Made by a program: the position numbers and the translations under genes
DNA from: Massilia sp. Root418
GTDB taxonomy: Bacteria; Pseudomonadota; Gammaproteobacteria; Burkholderiales; Burkholderiaceae_D
Length of the DNA: 64,000 nucleotides
Direction of reading: 5' to 3'
Assembly (NCBI RefSeq): GCF_001425265.1
Contig: NZ_LMEC01000020.1
Location: 706,707-770,706 of the forward strand
Part shown: positions 1-8,591 of the stretch, piece after piece
Layout of the letters: the number at the start of each line of letters is the position of its first letter
Numbering within the stretch: the stretch's first letter is position 1
Notes under the pieces: generated by a model
The model's database searches: none
Told to the model about the DNA's origin: nothing
What the model saw: only the letters and a program-made list of their open reading frames with translations

Positions 1-34
1 CAGCGTTCTCCGCTGTGTTTTTTAGGACGACGAG

Positions 35-48
35 TGATAACGTTCTCA
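35..48. promoter_or_regulatory. Candidate LacI-family operator upstream of TonB receptor
   Basis: TGATAACGTTCTCA matches the palindrome TGATAACGTTATCA at 13 of 14 positions. It lies 66 bp before the receptor start. Related sites occur before the other glycosaminoglycan genes, so the repressor encoded at 7404-8468 is the inferred ligand. Confidence 0.6.
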
Positions 49-114
49 CAAATAAGAGAAGCCAGCCGCCCTGCAACTGGCAAGCACATGTTAAATTTCG
101 ACCGAGGAGAGTAC

Positions 115-2556
115 ATGAACACGAATAAACAGCACCCAGCCGCCGGATTCGCAGTGCGGCCTGTCGTCGCAGCCGTCGCGCTGGCCATGGCCAGCCTGGC
201 CCATGCGCAGCAAGCGGCACCGGCCGGCAAGGACGAAGTACAACTGGAGAAGGTCGTCGTCACCGCCAACAAGCGCGCCCAGAACCTGCAGGACGTGCCG
301 ATGGCGATCACCGTGCTGAACGACGCCGTCCTGCAGCGCAACAACGTGAAGGACTTCGATGACCTGCCCGCCCTGTCGCCTGCCCTGAGCGTTTCCTACA
401 GCACCCAGCCCGGCAACTTCAGCATCAATATGCGCGGCATCGGCACCTACTCGCTGGGCATCGGCGTGGAATCGGACGTATCGGTCATCATCGACGACGT
501 GCCGTATGCCATGCAGGCCAACGCCTTCAAGGACCTGGCGGACGTGCACCGCATCGAAGTGCTGAAAGGCCCACAGAGCACGCTGTTCGGCAAAAGCTCG
601 ATTGCCGGCGCGGTCAACATCAGCACCAAGCCGATCGACAGCATCTGGAAAACCAAGGCCTCCACCTTGCTGACCAGCGACGGCGAATGGCGTGCCGGCA
701 CCTCGGTTTCCGGCGCCCTGAGCGACACCGTGCGCATGCGCCTGGCAGCAGGCAAGACCAGCTTCGGCGGCGTGGTGAAAAACCTGTACGACGGCAGCAA
801 GCTGAATGGCTCGCGCGACACCAACCTGTCCGGCAAGCTGGAATGGACGCCGGACGACAACTGGACCGTGGTGTTCTCGCCGCGCGCCAGCAAATTCACC
901 AAGGCCTGCTGCGTCCAGCCGCTCAACGCCATGTCAAACATTGCCGGCGCCGTGTACAACCTGAATAACGGCACCACCTACGCGGCCGGCAATTACATGC
1001 CCGCCTCCCAGGTGCTGAAAGGGATTGTGCCGGGCCCGGACAATGTCTCGGTGCGCAACGACTACGCGGCCGGCGGCAAAGCGCGCGACGTGGGCGCCGG
1101 CCTGAAAGTCAGCTACGCCTTCGGCGACGACAGCGTGCTGGCCAGGCACATCCTGACCTCGGTGACCTCGTGGTCGCACTACGAGATGAACGACTACCAG
1201 GACGGCGACGGCACCGACAGCGACGTGCTGGGCAAGGCGCTGATCGGCAACAAGCCTATCGGGGTGAGCGGTGGCCTGTACCAGTTCGGCAAATTCGATG
1301 TGAAGGCGAAGACGCAGGAACTGCGCCTGACCTCACCTGAAAAAGGCGTGGTGCGCTACGTGGCCGGCCTGTGGTACGGCAAGAACGAACTGGCGCGCGA
1401 GCTGACCCGCGCACCGGTCACCACCTACGTAACCGACTACGGCGCCACCGCCTACAACACCAGCTACGCCGTCTTTGGCCAGGGCACCTTCGACCTGACG
1501 CCGCAGACCAGCGTGGTGGCCGGCCTGCGCTACAACAAGGAAGACACGGGCTATACATTCAGCCGCTACAACCCGCCGCCCGCCACCAGCCGCGTGCTGA
1601 CCGAGTACTTCCAGGGCGACGACACCGAGCGCAAGGTCACCGGCAAGGTCGGCCTGGAGCACCGCATCGACCAGGCGGCCATGGCCTATGTCACCTACAC
1701 CACCGGCCACAAGGGCAAGGCCTATGACCTGACCAGCACCTTCAATGCCGCCATCGCCAAGACCCAGCCGGTGCCGGGCGAAGACGCCAAAAGCATCGAA
1801 GCCGGCGTGAAACTGAGCCTGCTGAACAACCGCATGTCGCTGGACCTGGCCGTGTTCCGCACCGACTTCACTGGCTTCCAGCAGTCGGCCGGCTTCACCG
1901 ACGCCGACGGCATTTTCCGCACCACGCTGCACAGCATCGGCGGCCTGCGCACCAGCGGCTTCGAGTCCGACCTGAACTGGCGCGTGTCGCGCGAACTGCT
2001 GCTCAACGGCGCCTTTGCCTACACCAAGGCCATCGTGACGGAGTTCGAGAACGGGCCTTGCCACAGCGTGCTGAATGCCGCCGGCAACGGCACTGTCCCG
2101 GGCGGCAACTGCGCGCCCAATCCGAAGTACAACAACACCAATGTGGCCAACCTGGCGGGCGCCACGCTGCCCAACGCGCCGAAGTTCAAGCTGAACCTGG
2201 GCGGCCAGTACGACATCCTGACCGACCGCTCTTACAACGGCTTCATCACCACCGCCATCCGCTGGCAGAGCCGGACCCAGTTCAATTTGAACCAGGACCC
2301 GATGACCGAACAAGACGGCTACGGCATCGTCAACCTGGGCGCCGGCATCAAGGACAAGAAGGACGGCTTCAAGCTGAGCTTCATGGTGAACAACCTGTTC
2401 AACAAGTCCTACGCCACCGGCCTGGCCAACAGCTGGGTGAACGGCACCTGGACCGCCAAGGCGCCGAATGCGGTGGCGATCGTCAATACCACCAACTGGA
2501 CCCCGGCCCGCGACTACCAGCGCTACTTCTCGGTGCGCGCCGACATGCAGTTCTGA
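115..2556 (+). CDS. TonB-dependent outer-membrane receptor
   Basis: An 813-residue outer-membrane receptor. The ATG at 115 follows a strong GAGGAGAG ribosome site and opens a signal peptide ending near AHAQ; an in-frame ATG at 34 lies inside the operator and is unlikely to be used. A TonB-box-like stretch (EKVVVTANKR) and plug domain follow (about residues 45-160, with FDDLPALSPALSVSYS and VLKGPQSTLFG), then a long beta-barrel ending in aromatic Phe (RYFSVRADMQF). Receptors of this form import oligosaccharides, siderophores or vitamins. The LacI-type site in its promoter, shared with the PL8 lyase and GH88/GH105 genes, suggests that it imports glycosaminoglycan fragments; that substrate is inferred. 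It appears monocistronic, with a terminator directly after it. Confidence 0.9.
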   Translation: MNTNKQHPAAGFAVRPVVAAVALAMASLAHAQQAAPAGKDEVQLEKVVVTANKRAQNLQDVPMAITVLNDAVLQRNNVKDFDDLPALSPALSVSYSTQPGNFSINMRGIGTYSLGIGVESDVSVIIDDVPYAMQANAFKDLADVHRIEVLKGPQSTLFGKSSIAGAVNISTKPIDSIWKTKASTLLTSDGEWRAGTSVSGALSDTVRMRLAAGKTSFGGVVKNLYDGSKLNGSRDTNLSGKLEWTPDDNWTVVFSPRASKFTKACCVQPLNAMSNIAGAVYNLNNGTTYAAGNYMPASQVLKGIVPGPDNVSVRNDYAAGGKARDVGAGLKVSYAFGDDSVLARHILTSVTSWSHYEMNDYQDGDGTDSDVLGKALIGNKPIGVSGGLYQFGKFDVKAKTQELRLTSPEKGVVRYVAGLWYGKNELARELTRAPVTTYVTDYGATAYNTSYAVFGQGTFDLTPQTSVVAGLRYNKEDTGYTFSRYNPPPATSRVLTEYFQGDDTERKVTGKVGLEHRIDQAAMAYVTYTTGHKGKAYDLTSTFNAAIAKTQPVPGEDAKSIEAGVKLSLLNNRMSLDLAVFRTDFTGFQQSAGFTDADGIFRTTLHSIGGLRTSGFESDLNWRVSRELLLNGAFAYTKAIVTEFENGPCHSVLNAAGNGTVPGGNCAPNPKYNNTNVANLAGATLPNAPKFKLNLGGQYDILTDRSYNGFITTAIRWQSRTQFNLNQDPMTEQDGYGIVNLGAGIKDKKDGFKLSFMVNNLFNKSYATGLANSWVNGTWTAKAPNAVAIVNTTNWTPARDYQRYFSVRADMQF

Positions 2557-2570
2557 CGCTTCTCCCTTTT

Positions 2571-2603
2571 GGGCGTACCGGTTAGCCGTGTACGCCCTTT
2601 TTT
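2571..2603 (+). terminator. Rho-independent terminator of the TonB receptor gene
   Basis: Arms GGGCGTAC (2571-2578) and GTACGCCC (2590-2597) pair perfectly around a short loop with a further CGG/CCG pairing. Six T residues follow. It begins 15 bp after the receptor stop and separates it from the phospholipase gene. Confidence 0.85.
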
Positions 2604-2621
2604 GACATCAAGGAGACCGCC

Positions 2622-4664
2622 ATGCCGCAACAACGCCGCCGCTTCCTGGGCCAGGCCCTGGCAGCAAGCCTGATGGGAACCATGCCACCGCTGCTGCGGC
2701 AGGCGCTGGCCGTGCCGGCGCATCGCGCCAGCGGCACGCTGCAGGACGTGCAGCACGTGGTGATCCTGATGCAGGAAAACCGCTCCTTCGACCACTACTT
2801 CGGCACCCTGCCCGGCGTGCGCGGATTCGGCGATCGCTTCACCATCCCCTTGCAAGGCGGGCGCACCGTCTGGCAGCAGAACAATGGCCGCCGCACGGTC
2901 ATGCCCTACCACCTGGACCAGGAGACTGGCAACGCCCAGTGCGCGCTGGACCTGCCGCACACCTGGCCGGACGCGCAAGCCGCCTGGAACGAAGGCCGCA
3001 TGGCCTACTGGCCCCGCTCCAAGACCGACGCCTCCATGGCCTACTACACGCGCCGGGAGCTGCCCTTCCAGTTCGCGCTGGCCGAGGCTTTCACCTTGTG
3101 CGACGCCTACCATTGCTCGCTGCAGGGCGGCACCAATCCCAACCGCCTGTATCTGCTGACCGGCACCAACGACCCCACCGGCAGCGGCGGCGGCCCCGCC
3201 ATCGACAACCGCATGGAAGGCCTGGGACCGCCCGAACAGGGCTTTACCTGGACCACCTATGCCGAGCGCCTGGAACAGGCCGGCGTGAGCTGGAAGGTCT
3301 ACCAGGACATGGATGACAATTACGACTGCAACCTGCTGACCGTGTTCCGCAGCTTCCGCGAGGCGCACCTGAACCGCCCGCACCCGCTGGCCGAAAAGGG
3401 TCTGAGCACCACCCTGCGCAACGCGACCCTGCAGGGCCTCAAGGACGACGTGCTGGCGGGACGCCTGCCGCAGGTGAGCTGGGTCGTGCCGCCGCGCCTG
3501 TACTGCGAGCATCCGGGGCCCTCGACGCCGGTACAGGGCGGCGCCTATACCCGGATGGTGCTGGAGGCGCTGCTGGCCGATCCGGCAGTCTGGAGCAAGA
3601 CCGTTTTCCTGCAAATGTACGACGAGAACGACGCCTTCTTCGACCATGCGCCGCCGCCCGCAGCGCCTGCCCTGCAGCGTGACGGCAGCCGCGCAGGCAA
3701 ATCCACCGTGGACTACGCGGCGGAATGCCATTCCGACGGCCGGCTCTACGGCCTGGGGCCACGCGTGCCCATGCTGGTAATCTCCCCCTGGAGCAAGGGC
3801 GGCTGGGTCAATTCGCAGGTGTTCGACCACACATCCATCCTGCGCTTCCTGGAGGCGCGCTTCGGCGTGCATGAACCCAACATCAGCCCGTGGCGGCGCG
3901 CCGTATGCGGCGACCTGACGAGCTGCTTCGACTTCCGCGCGCCGGACGCCGCGCCGCCGCCGCCGGAGCCGCGCAGCCAGGCCTGGGCCGACGCCTGGCG
4001 CCGCGAACAGCGCGCGCGCAGCGGCATCGAGGTGCCGCCGGAGGCCAGCCAGGGCGCGCCGCGCCAGCCTGCGGGCGAGCGCCCTTCGCGCGCGCTGCCC
4101 TACCGCCTGGCGCTGCGGTGCGGGATCATGCCGGCGCAGCCACGCGCCCTGTCGCTGGAATTCATCAACAGCGGCGCAGCAGGCGCGGTATTCCACGTGT
4201 ACGACAAGCTGCACCGGGAGCGCATCCCGCGCCGCTACACAGTGGAAGCGGGCAAGTCGCTGTTTGACCTGTGGACGCCCGCGCCGGGCGACCAGGGGAA
4301 GTACGACTTATGGATACTGGGGCCGAACGGCTTCCACCGCCACCTGCAGGGCAGCGTGGACGCGGATGTGCCGGCGACGGCGCTGGCGATGGAGCTGGAA
4401 GCCCATGGCGGCAGCCTGCGCCTGGACTTGCACAACGGCGGCGCGTCCAGCTGCGAGGTGGCGCTGCGCAAACTGGCCTATGGCAGCGCGCCGCTGCAGC
4501 TGCGCACCCTGGCGCCTGGCGAAAGCGCGCGCGTCCTCCTGCCGCTGGAGGCGCAGCGATACTGGTACGACTACAGTGTGGAGAGCGGCAGCTGGATGCG
4601 GCGTTTCGCGGGCCGGCTCGAAACCGGGCAGCACGGCGTCAGCGATCCTGCGATGGGGACCTAA
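2622..4664 (+). CDS. Phosphocholine-specific phospholipase C (phosphoesterase family)
   Basis: A 680-residue secreted enzyme of the non-haemolytic/haemolytic PLC family, which hydrolyses phosphatidylcholine or sphingomyelin to release phosphocholine. The N-terminus carries a twin-arginine signal (RRRFLGQALAASLMG), fitting Tat export of a folded enzyme. The family signature QENRSFDHYFGTL is at about residues 51-63, followed by GGTNPNRLYLLTGT and DENDAFFDHAPPP of the phosphoesterase domain. The last 200 or so residues look like the two small C-terminal DUF756 beta-domains typical of these enzymes. Length fits the family (about 680-730). An AAGGAG ribosome site precedes the ATG. Its 3' end overlaps the convergent MFS gene by 26 bp. 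It has no obvious link to the sugar locus around it. Confidence 0.9.
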   Translation: MPQQRRRFLGQALAASLMGTMPPLLRQALAVPAHRASGTLQDVQHVVILMQENRSFDHYFGTLPGVRGFGDRFTIPLQGGRTVWQQNNGRRTVMPYHLDQETGNAQCALDLPHTWPDAQAAWNEGRMAYWPRSKTDASMAYYTRRELPFQFALAEAFTLCDAYHCSLQGGTNPNRLYLLTGTNDPTGSGGGPAIDNRMEGLGPPEQGFTWTTYAERLEQAGVSWKVYQDMDDNYDCNLLTVFRSFREAHLNRPHPLAEKGLSTTLRNATLQGLKDDVLAGRLPQVSWVVPPRLYCEHPGPSTPVQGGAYTRMVLEALLADPAVWSKTVFLQMYDENDAFFDHAPPPAAPALQRDGSRAGKSTVDYAAECHSDGRLYGLGPRVPMLVISPWSKGGWVNSQVFDHTSILRFLEARFGVHEPNISPWRRAVCGDLTSCFDFRAPDAAPPPPEPRSQAWADAWRREQRARSGIEVPPEASQGAPRQPAGERPSRALPYRLALRCGIMPAQPRALSLEFINSGAAGAVFHVYDKLHRERIPRRYTVEAGKSLFDLWTPAPGDQGKYDLWILGPNGFHRHLQGSVDADVPATALAMELEAHGGSLRLDLHNGGASSCEVALRKLAYGSAPLQLRTLAPGESARVLLPLEAQRYWYDYSVESGSWMRRFAGRLETGQHGVSDPAMGT

Positions 4665-5985
4665 ATCCGGCGCGCCGGAACAGCCGCAGCACGCAGTACC
4701 ACAGGCATGCCCCGGCCAGTGCAACCAGGCCGGCGGCCAGGAAGATCAAGCGGAAATCCCTGCCGCTCCAGTCCAGCGCGGCCCCCATCGCCAGCGTGAA
4801 CACCATCGCCAGCAGCGCCGTGGCGGAGGCGGAAAACGCCGCCAGCTCGGAAAAGCGTGCGCGCGGCAGCAGCGCCGGCAGCAGCGCTGCGGTGCCGGTC
4901 AGGAAGGCGCCCGCCAGCACGCCGTGCACCACGAACCAGACCAGGAAGGACGTGCGCCCCACCACCAGGAACCAGGCGCCCAACATGCACAGCGCATACA
5001 GCGCCAGCGCCGCGAAGCCCACCCGCAAAGGATGGACGCGGTCGGCCAGCCAGCCGAGCGGCAGCGCCAGCACGATGGAGATGCAGTAGGTGAGCGCCAC
5101 GGCGTGGCCGAAACTGTTGCGGTCCACGCCGAACTGGCTGATGGCGTTGTAGCTGTTGATATTCACCGGCAGCAGGCTGGTGGTGGCCATGCCCAGCGCC
5201 GCGAACAGCAGCACATAGAACCAGGGTGCGTCGTCGCCGGGCGCGCGCAAGCGGCCCAGCCCCGGCGCCGCCGCCAGCGCGCTGGGCGGAGGACAGTCCG
5301 GCTCGCGCACGAAGGCGCACAGGATGGCGAAGCCGACAAGGTAGACGCCCGCAATGGCCAGCATGACCTGGCGCGCAACCGACGGCAGGTCGTTACCGAA
5401 GACCACATAGAAGAAGGCCGCCCCCACCGCCAGGCTGACGATGCGGAACAGGCCGAAGAAGCGCCCCAGCAAGGGCTTGGGCACGGTGTCGTTGACGAGG
5501 GCAATGAACAGGGCGTTGCCGGTGATGCTGAACAGTTCGAACAGCGCCCAGAACACGCCCATGCAGGCGATGACGGCTTCCCGGCGGTACGCGGCATCGA
5601 TGCCGAACCAGGCCAGGGAGGCGTCGGCCAGCGCTTCGCTGTAGGCCAGCCCCACCAGGGAGCCGGACAACAGCGGCGCGCCGCACAGCAGAAAGGGAAT
5701 GCGCCGCCCCAGGCGGGTGCGGGTGCGGTCGCTCCAGGCACCGACCAGGGGACCGAACAGCAGCGACAGCAGGGCAGGCAAGGCGCCGAACAGCACGTTG
5801 AGCAGCACCGGATGCTGGCTGAACTCGCGCAGCTGGGCTTTCACCACTTCCTGCACCGCGCGCTCCTTGAGCGACCACGCCAGGTCGCCCATCAGCAGGA
5901 AAAAGCACAGCGGCAGCAGCGACGCCAGGCCGGCGGCAAGCAGCAGCGGCGGCGGCGCCTGCCGCAAAAGCACTTTCTGGCCCAC
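4639..5985 (-). CDS. MFS transporter, SLC45/oligosaccharide-porter-like
   Basis: A 448-residue inner-membrane transporter with about 12 hydrophobic segments. The loop GPLVGAWSDRTRTRLGRR after the second helix is the MFS signature as seen in SLC45-type sucrose/oligosaccharide porters. The start is a GTG at 5985 behind a GGGGAGG ribosome site. It lies 120 bp downstream of the GH88 gene on the same strand, so the two are probably cotranscribed. Since that GH88 has no signal peptide, this protein is a good candidate to bring unsaturated uronyl disaccharides into the cytoplasm for it; this is inference from context. The 3' end overlaps the phospholipase C gene convergently. Confidence 0.8.
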   Translation of the reverse strand: MGQKVLLRQAPPPLLLAAGLASLLPLCFFLLMGDLAWSLKERAVQEVVKAQLREFSQHPVLLNVLFGALPALLSLLFGPLVGAWSDRTRTRLGRRIPFLLCGAPLLSGSLVGLAYSEALADASLAWFGIDAAYRREAVIACMGVFWALFELFSITGNALFIALVNDTVPKPLLGRFFGLFRIVSLAVGAAFFYVVFGNDLPSVARQVMLAIAGVYLVGFAILCAFVREPDCPPPSALAAAPGLGRLRAPGDDAPWFYVLLFAALGMATTSLLPVNINSYNAISQFGVDRNSFGHAVALTYCISIVLALPLGWLADRVHPLRVGFAALALYALCMLGAWFLVVGRTSFLVWFVVHGVLAGAFLTGTAALLPALLPRARFSELAAFSASATALLAMVFTLAMGAALDWSGRDFRLIFLAAGLVALAGACLWYCVLRLFRRAGFRSPSQDR

Positions 5986-6105
5986 TCCACCTCCCCGCTG
6001 ATGACTTCCAGCATGCTAGCCGATTCGGACAGTCAGCGGTAGCGGCCGGATTCGAAAACTTCCTGCGATGTGCACACCGCGCGCACGTTGTGGTGCAACG
6101 TGCCG

Positions 6106-7359
6106 TCAGGCGGCGGCGTGCCCGGGCTGCGCCGGGTTGCCGCCCTGCCCGCCGCCGCGCCAATAGCTGCGCCAGCCGGCATTGACCCTGGCCAGCGCTT
6201 CCAGATAGTAGTAGTCGCCCCACAGGTTGGCTTCGTCCACGCCGCGCGCTTCCGGCCAGCTGTACACGCCATGCAACAGCAGGCCCCGCCCAGGCCCGGG
6301 CGGCGCCGCGTAGCCGGCGGCCAGGCCTTGCAGCATGTGCAGCGCAGCTTCCCGGTAATGCTGGCCGCGCGCGCCAAGCGGCAACTGCGCCGCCAGCTCC
6401 AGCAGGCCGCACACGGCAATGGCGGAGGCCGAGCTGTCGCGCTGCTGGCCGCCGCGCCAGTCCAGCGCCAGGTCCCACTGGCACACGCCGTCGTCCGGCA
6501 GGCGCGCCAGCAAGTGGTCCGCCATGCGGCAGGCCACCTCCAGCGCGTCCGGCGCATGCGGTCCATCCCGCGCACCCTGCCCCGGCGCATGGCGGTGGTT
6601 CAGCGCCAAGCCGTAAATACCCCAGGCCTGGCCGCGCGCCCAGCAGGAATCGCTGCCATGACCTTGCACGGTACTGATGCGCAGGGCCGCGCCGCTGTCC
6701 AGGTCAATATGGCAGCTGTGCGCGCTGGAGCCGTCCGGCCGGACCAGCAGTGCCAGCGAGCGGGCCAGGTGGGCGCGCGCCGCGTCGCCGTAGCGCACGT
6801 CACCGGTCTGGGCAGCGGCCCAGTGCAGCAGGGGGAGATTCATCAGCGTGTCGATGATGATGCGACCCTGGTCGCGCCGGTCTGCGCGGTCGCCGATCCT
6901 GCCCCAGGCCTGGATCACGCCGGCCGCCGGCAGGAAACGTTCGGCCAGCACTTGCGCGGCCTCCAGGGCCAGCGCGCGGTGGCGCACGTCGCCGGTGATG
7001 CCGAAAGCAGCCACTGAAGGGCCGTACAGGAAGCCGAGGTCGTGGTGGTCCAGGTCGGTGCGCAGCGCCATCCGGGAAGCAAAGCTCGGGTAGTGGCTTT
7101 GCGCCCACTCGCGGAACACGCCGCGCCCGCTCAACTCGTAGGCCAGCCAGCCCATGCCCGTCCAGAAGCCGGTGGTCCATCCCACGTTGGCACCGCGCGG
7201 GAAACCGGGCGCCTGGCGCAGCCGGTACACCCCATCCGTGGCCGTGTCGTCGGGGAAGCCGGTGCCGAAGCCCGGTGCGTGGCGCTCCAGCTGTTCCAGC
7301 GCCGCAGACTGCGCATCCTGGAACAGTTTGGCCTGCGCTGAATGAGGTATCGTTATCAT
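6106..7359 (-). CDS. GH88 unsaturated glucuronyl hydrolase
   Basis: A 417-residue cytoplasmic (no signal peptide) hydrolase of family GH88. It removes the 4,5-unsaturated glucuronic acid left at the non-reducing end when a lyase cuts chondroitin or hyaluronan. Family features include GANVGWTTGFWTGMGWLAYE, DLDHHDLGFLYGPS with the catalytic-region aspartates, and DSCWARGQAWGIYGLAL. The ATG at 7359 is preferred to the GTG at 7365 because a GAG lies at usable spacing. A LacI-type half-palindrome overlaps the start, so repressor binding would block expression directly. It sits 44 bp after the LacI gene and is followed by an MFS transporter. It is the expected partner of the PL8 lyase at 18089. Confidence 0.9.
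   Translation of the reverse strand: MITIPHSAQAKLFQDAQSAALEQLERHAPGFGTGFPDDTATDGVYRLRQAPGFPRGANVGWTTGFWTGMGWLAYELSGRGVFREWAQSHYPSFASRMALRTDLDHHDLGFLYGPSVAAFGITGDVRHRALALEAAQVLAERFLPAAGVIQAWGRIGDRADRRDQGRIIIDTLMNLPLLHWAAAQTGDVRYGDAARAHLARSLALLVRPDGSSAHSCHIDLDSGAALRISTVQGHGSDSCWARGQAWGIYGLALNHRHAPGQGARDGPHAPDALEVACRMADHLLARLPDDGVCQWDLALDWRGGQQRDSSASAIAVCGLLELAAQLPLGARGQHYREAALHMLQGLAAGYAAPPGPGRGLLLHGVYSWPEARGVDEANLWGDYYYLEALARVNAGWRSYWRGGGQGGNPAQPGHAAA
7345..7358. promoter_or_regulatory. Candidate LacI-family operator at the GH88 start
   Basis: AGGTATCGTTATCA has one perfect half (CGTTATCA) of the locus palindrome and a degenerate other half. It lies in the first codons of GH88 between the lacI-type gene and GH88, so it could act as a roadblock or control an internal promoter. 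Confidence 0.45.
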
Positions 7360-7403
7360 ATTCACTCACAAAAAAACGGCTTGCGCCGCCGGTGGCACGG
7401 CCG

Positions 7404-8468
7404 TCACGCCGCCCGCTTGCGCGCGCGGGCTTTGCTCTTGCGCGCCGGTGCTTCCGGTCCCGGACCAGTCGAGGCGCGGATCAGGAACTCGCTGGGGAAT
7501 TCAATCCGCTGGCGCCGGCCCGGCTGGGACTGGATGCGGCGCATCAGTTCCTGCACGGCCGCTTGCGCCATCGGCCCCACCGGATGGCGCAAAGTGGTCA
7601 GCCCGGGCTGGACCACGGCCGAACCGGCCATGTCATCGAAACCGATCACCGACACGTCCTGTGGAATGCGCAGCTCTTTTTCGCGCAGCGCGTTCATGCA
7701 GCCGAGTGCCATGGCATCGTTAGCGGCGAAGATCGCCGTCGGCGGTTCGGCCAGCGCCATCAGCGCCCTCCCCGCCTCCAGGCCGGACGGCTCGTTGAAA
7801 TCGCCCTGCGCGATCAGCTCCGGCTCGCAATCGATGCCGGCCTCCTGCAGCGCCGCGCGGTAGCCGCGTTCGCGCTCGTCGCTCTGGCCGGTGTAAGCCG
7901 TGCCGCGCACGAAGGCGATACGGCGGTGGCCAAGTTCAATCAGGTGCGCCACCGCATCGCGCGCGCCGTTGACGTTATCGCCCCGCACCACCGGCAAGGT
8001 GGTCTCCTGCTTGCAGTAGTTAATCATGACGATGGGGCTGGTGCTCGCCTCCAGCGTGCGCAGATAATCGTCGCTCATGCGCGGCAGGACGTAAATCAGG
8101 CCGTCCCACAAGCCGTGCAGCATCTGGCTCAGGCGCTTGCCCTTGCCGTCGCCCAGGTCGCCCAGGGAGTTGTAGATGAACATGTCCATCTCGAACTTGC
8201 GCACTTCCTCGCTGATGGCGGAGACGAAACCGTTGACCACCGTGGACGCCAGATCGTTGACGACCACCCCGATCACATTGGTGCGGCCGCCCTTCATCAT
8301 GCGCGCCAGCGCGTTCGGCGCGTAGCCCAGCTGCTGCGCGGCGGCCTGCACCTTGGCCCGGGTTTCGTCCGATGCATAGCCTTCGCCGCTCAGGGCGCGC
8401 GAGGCCGTCATCACCGAAACACCCGCTTGTTTGGCCACATCGACCAGGGTCACCGTCGATTTCTTCAT
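7404..8468 (-). CDS. LacI/GalR-family transcriptional repressor of the glycosaminoglycan locus
   Basis: A 354-residue repressor. The N-terminal LacI helix-turn-helix (VTLVDVAKQAGVSVMTASRALSG, with residues 8-24 as the recognition region) and hinge helix (PNALARMMKGG) are followed by a periplasmic-binding-protein-like effector domain. IFAANDAMALGCMNAL and VSVIGFDDMAGS are typical of that domain. The C-terminus is unusually basic (RKSKARARKRAA). An operator-like palindrome lies 18 bp before its own start, and similar sites precede the GH105, agaS, PL8, GH88 and TonB receptor genes. It is therefore the inferred local repressor, probably responding to an unsaturated disaccharide or its product. 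Gene order GH105-lacI-GH88-MFS on the minus strand suggests partial cotranscription. Confidence 0.9.
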   Translation of the reverse strand: MKKSTVTLVDVAKQAGVSVMTASRALSGEGYASDETRAKVQAAAQQLGYAPNALARMMKGGRTNVIGVVVNDLASTVVNGFVSAISEEVRKFEMDMFIYNSLGDLGDGKGKRLSQMLHGLWDGLIYVLPRMSDDYLRTLEASTSPIVMINYCKQETTLPVVRGDNVNGARDAVAHLIELGHRRIAFVRGTAYTGQSDERERGYRAALQEAGIDCEPELIAQGDFNEPSGLEAGRALMALAEPPTAIFAANDAMALGCMNALREKELRIPQDVSVIGFDDMAGSAVVQPGLTTLRHPVGPMAQAAVQELMRRIQSQPGRRQRIEFPSEFLIRASTGPGPEAPARKSKARARKRAA

Positions 8469-8485
8469 TGCTGTCCTTTAGCTAC

Positions 8486-8499
8486 TGATAACGATATCG
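8486..8499. promoter_or_regulatory. Candidate autoregulatory LacI operator
   Basis: TGATAACGATATCG matches the locus palindrome at 12 of 14 positions and lies 18 bp upstream of the repressor start, in the gap after the GH105 gene. Confidence 0.6.
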
Positions 8500-8591
8500 G
8501 GCTTTTGGCCGCGACGCAGGTTATTTTACCGGATTTGCGGGAAAGTCCACAGTGCCGGCAGCAGGACAATGATCAGGACTGGCGGTTTGCG

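Noticed and set aside
4264..6042. A 592-codon + frame across the phospholipase end and MFS gene
   Set aside because: The Gln/Arg-rich repetitive translation is typical of an antisense frame to a membrane protein gene.
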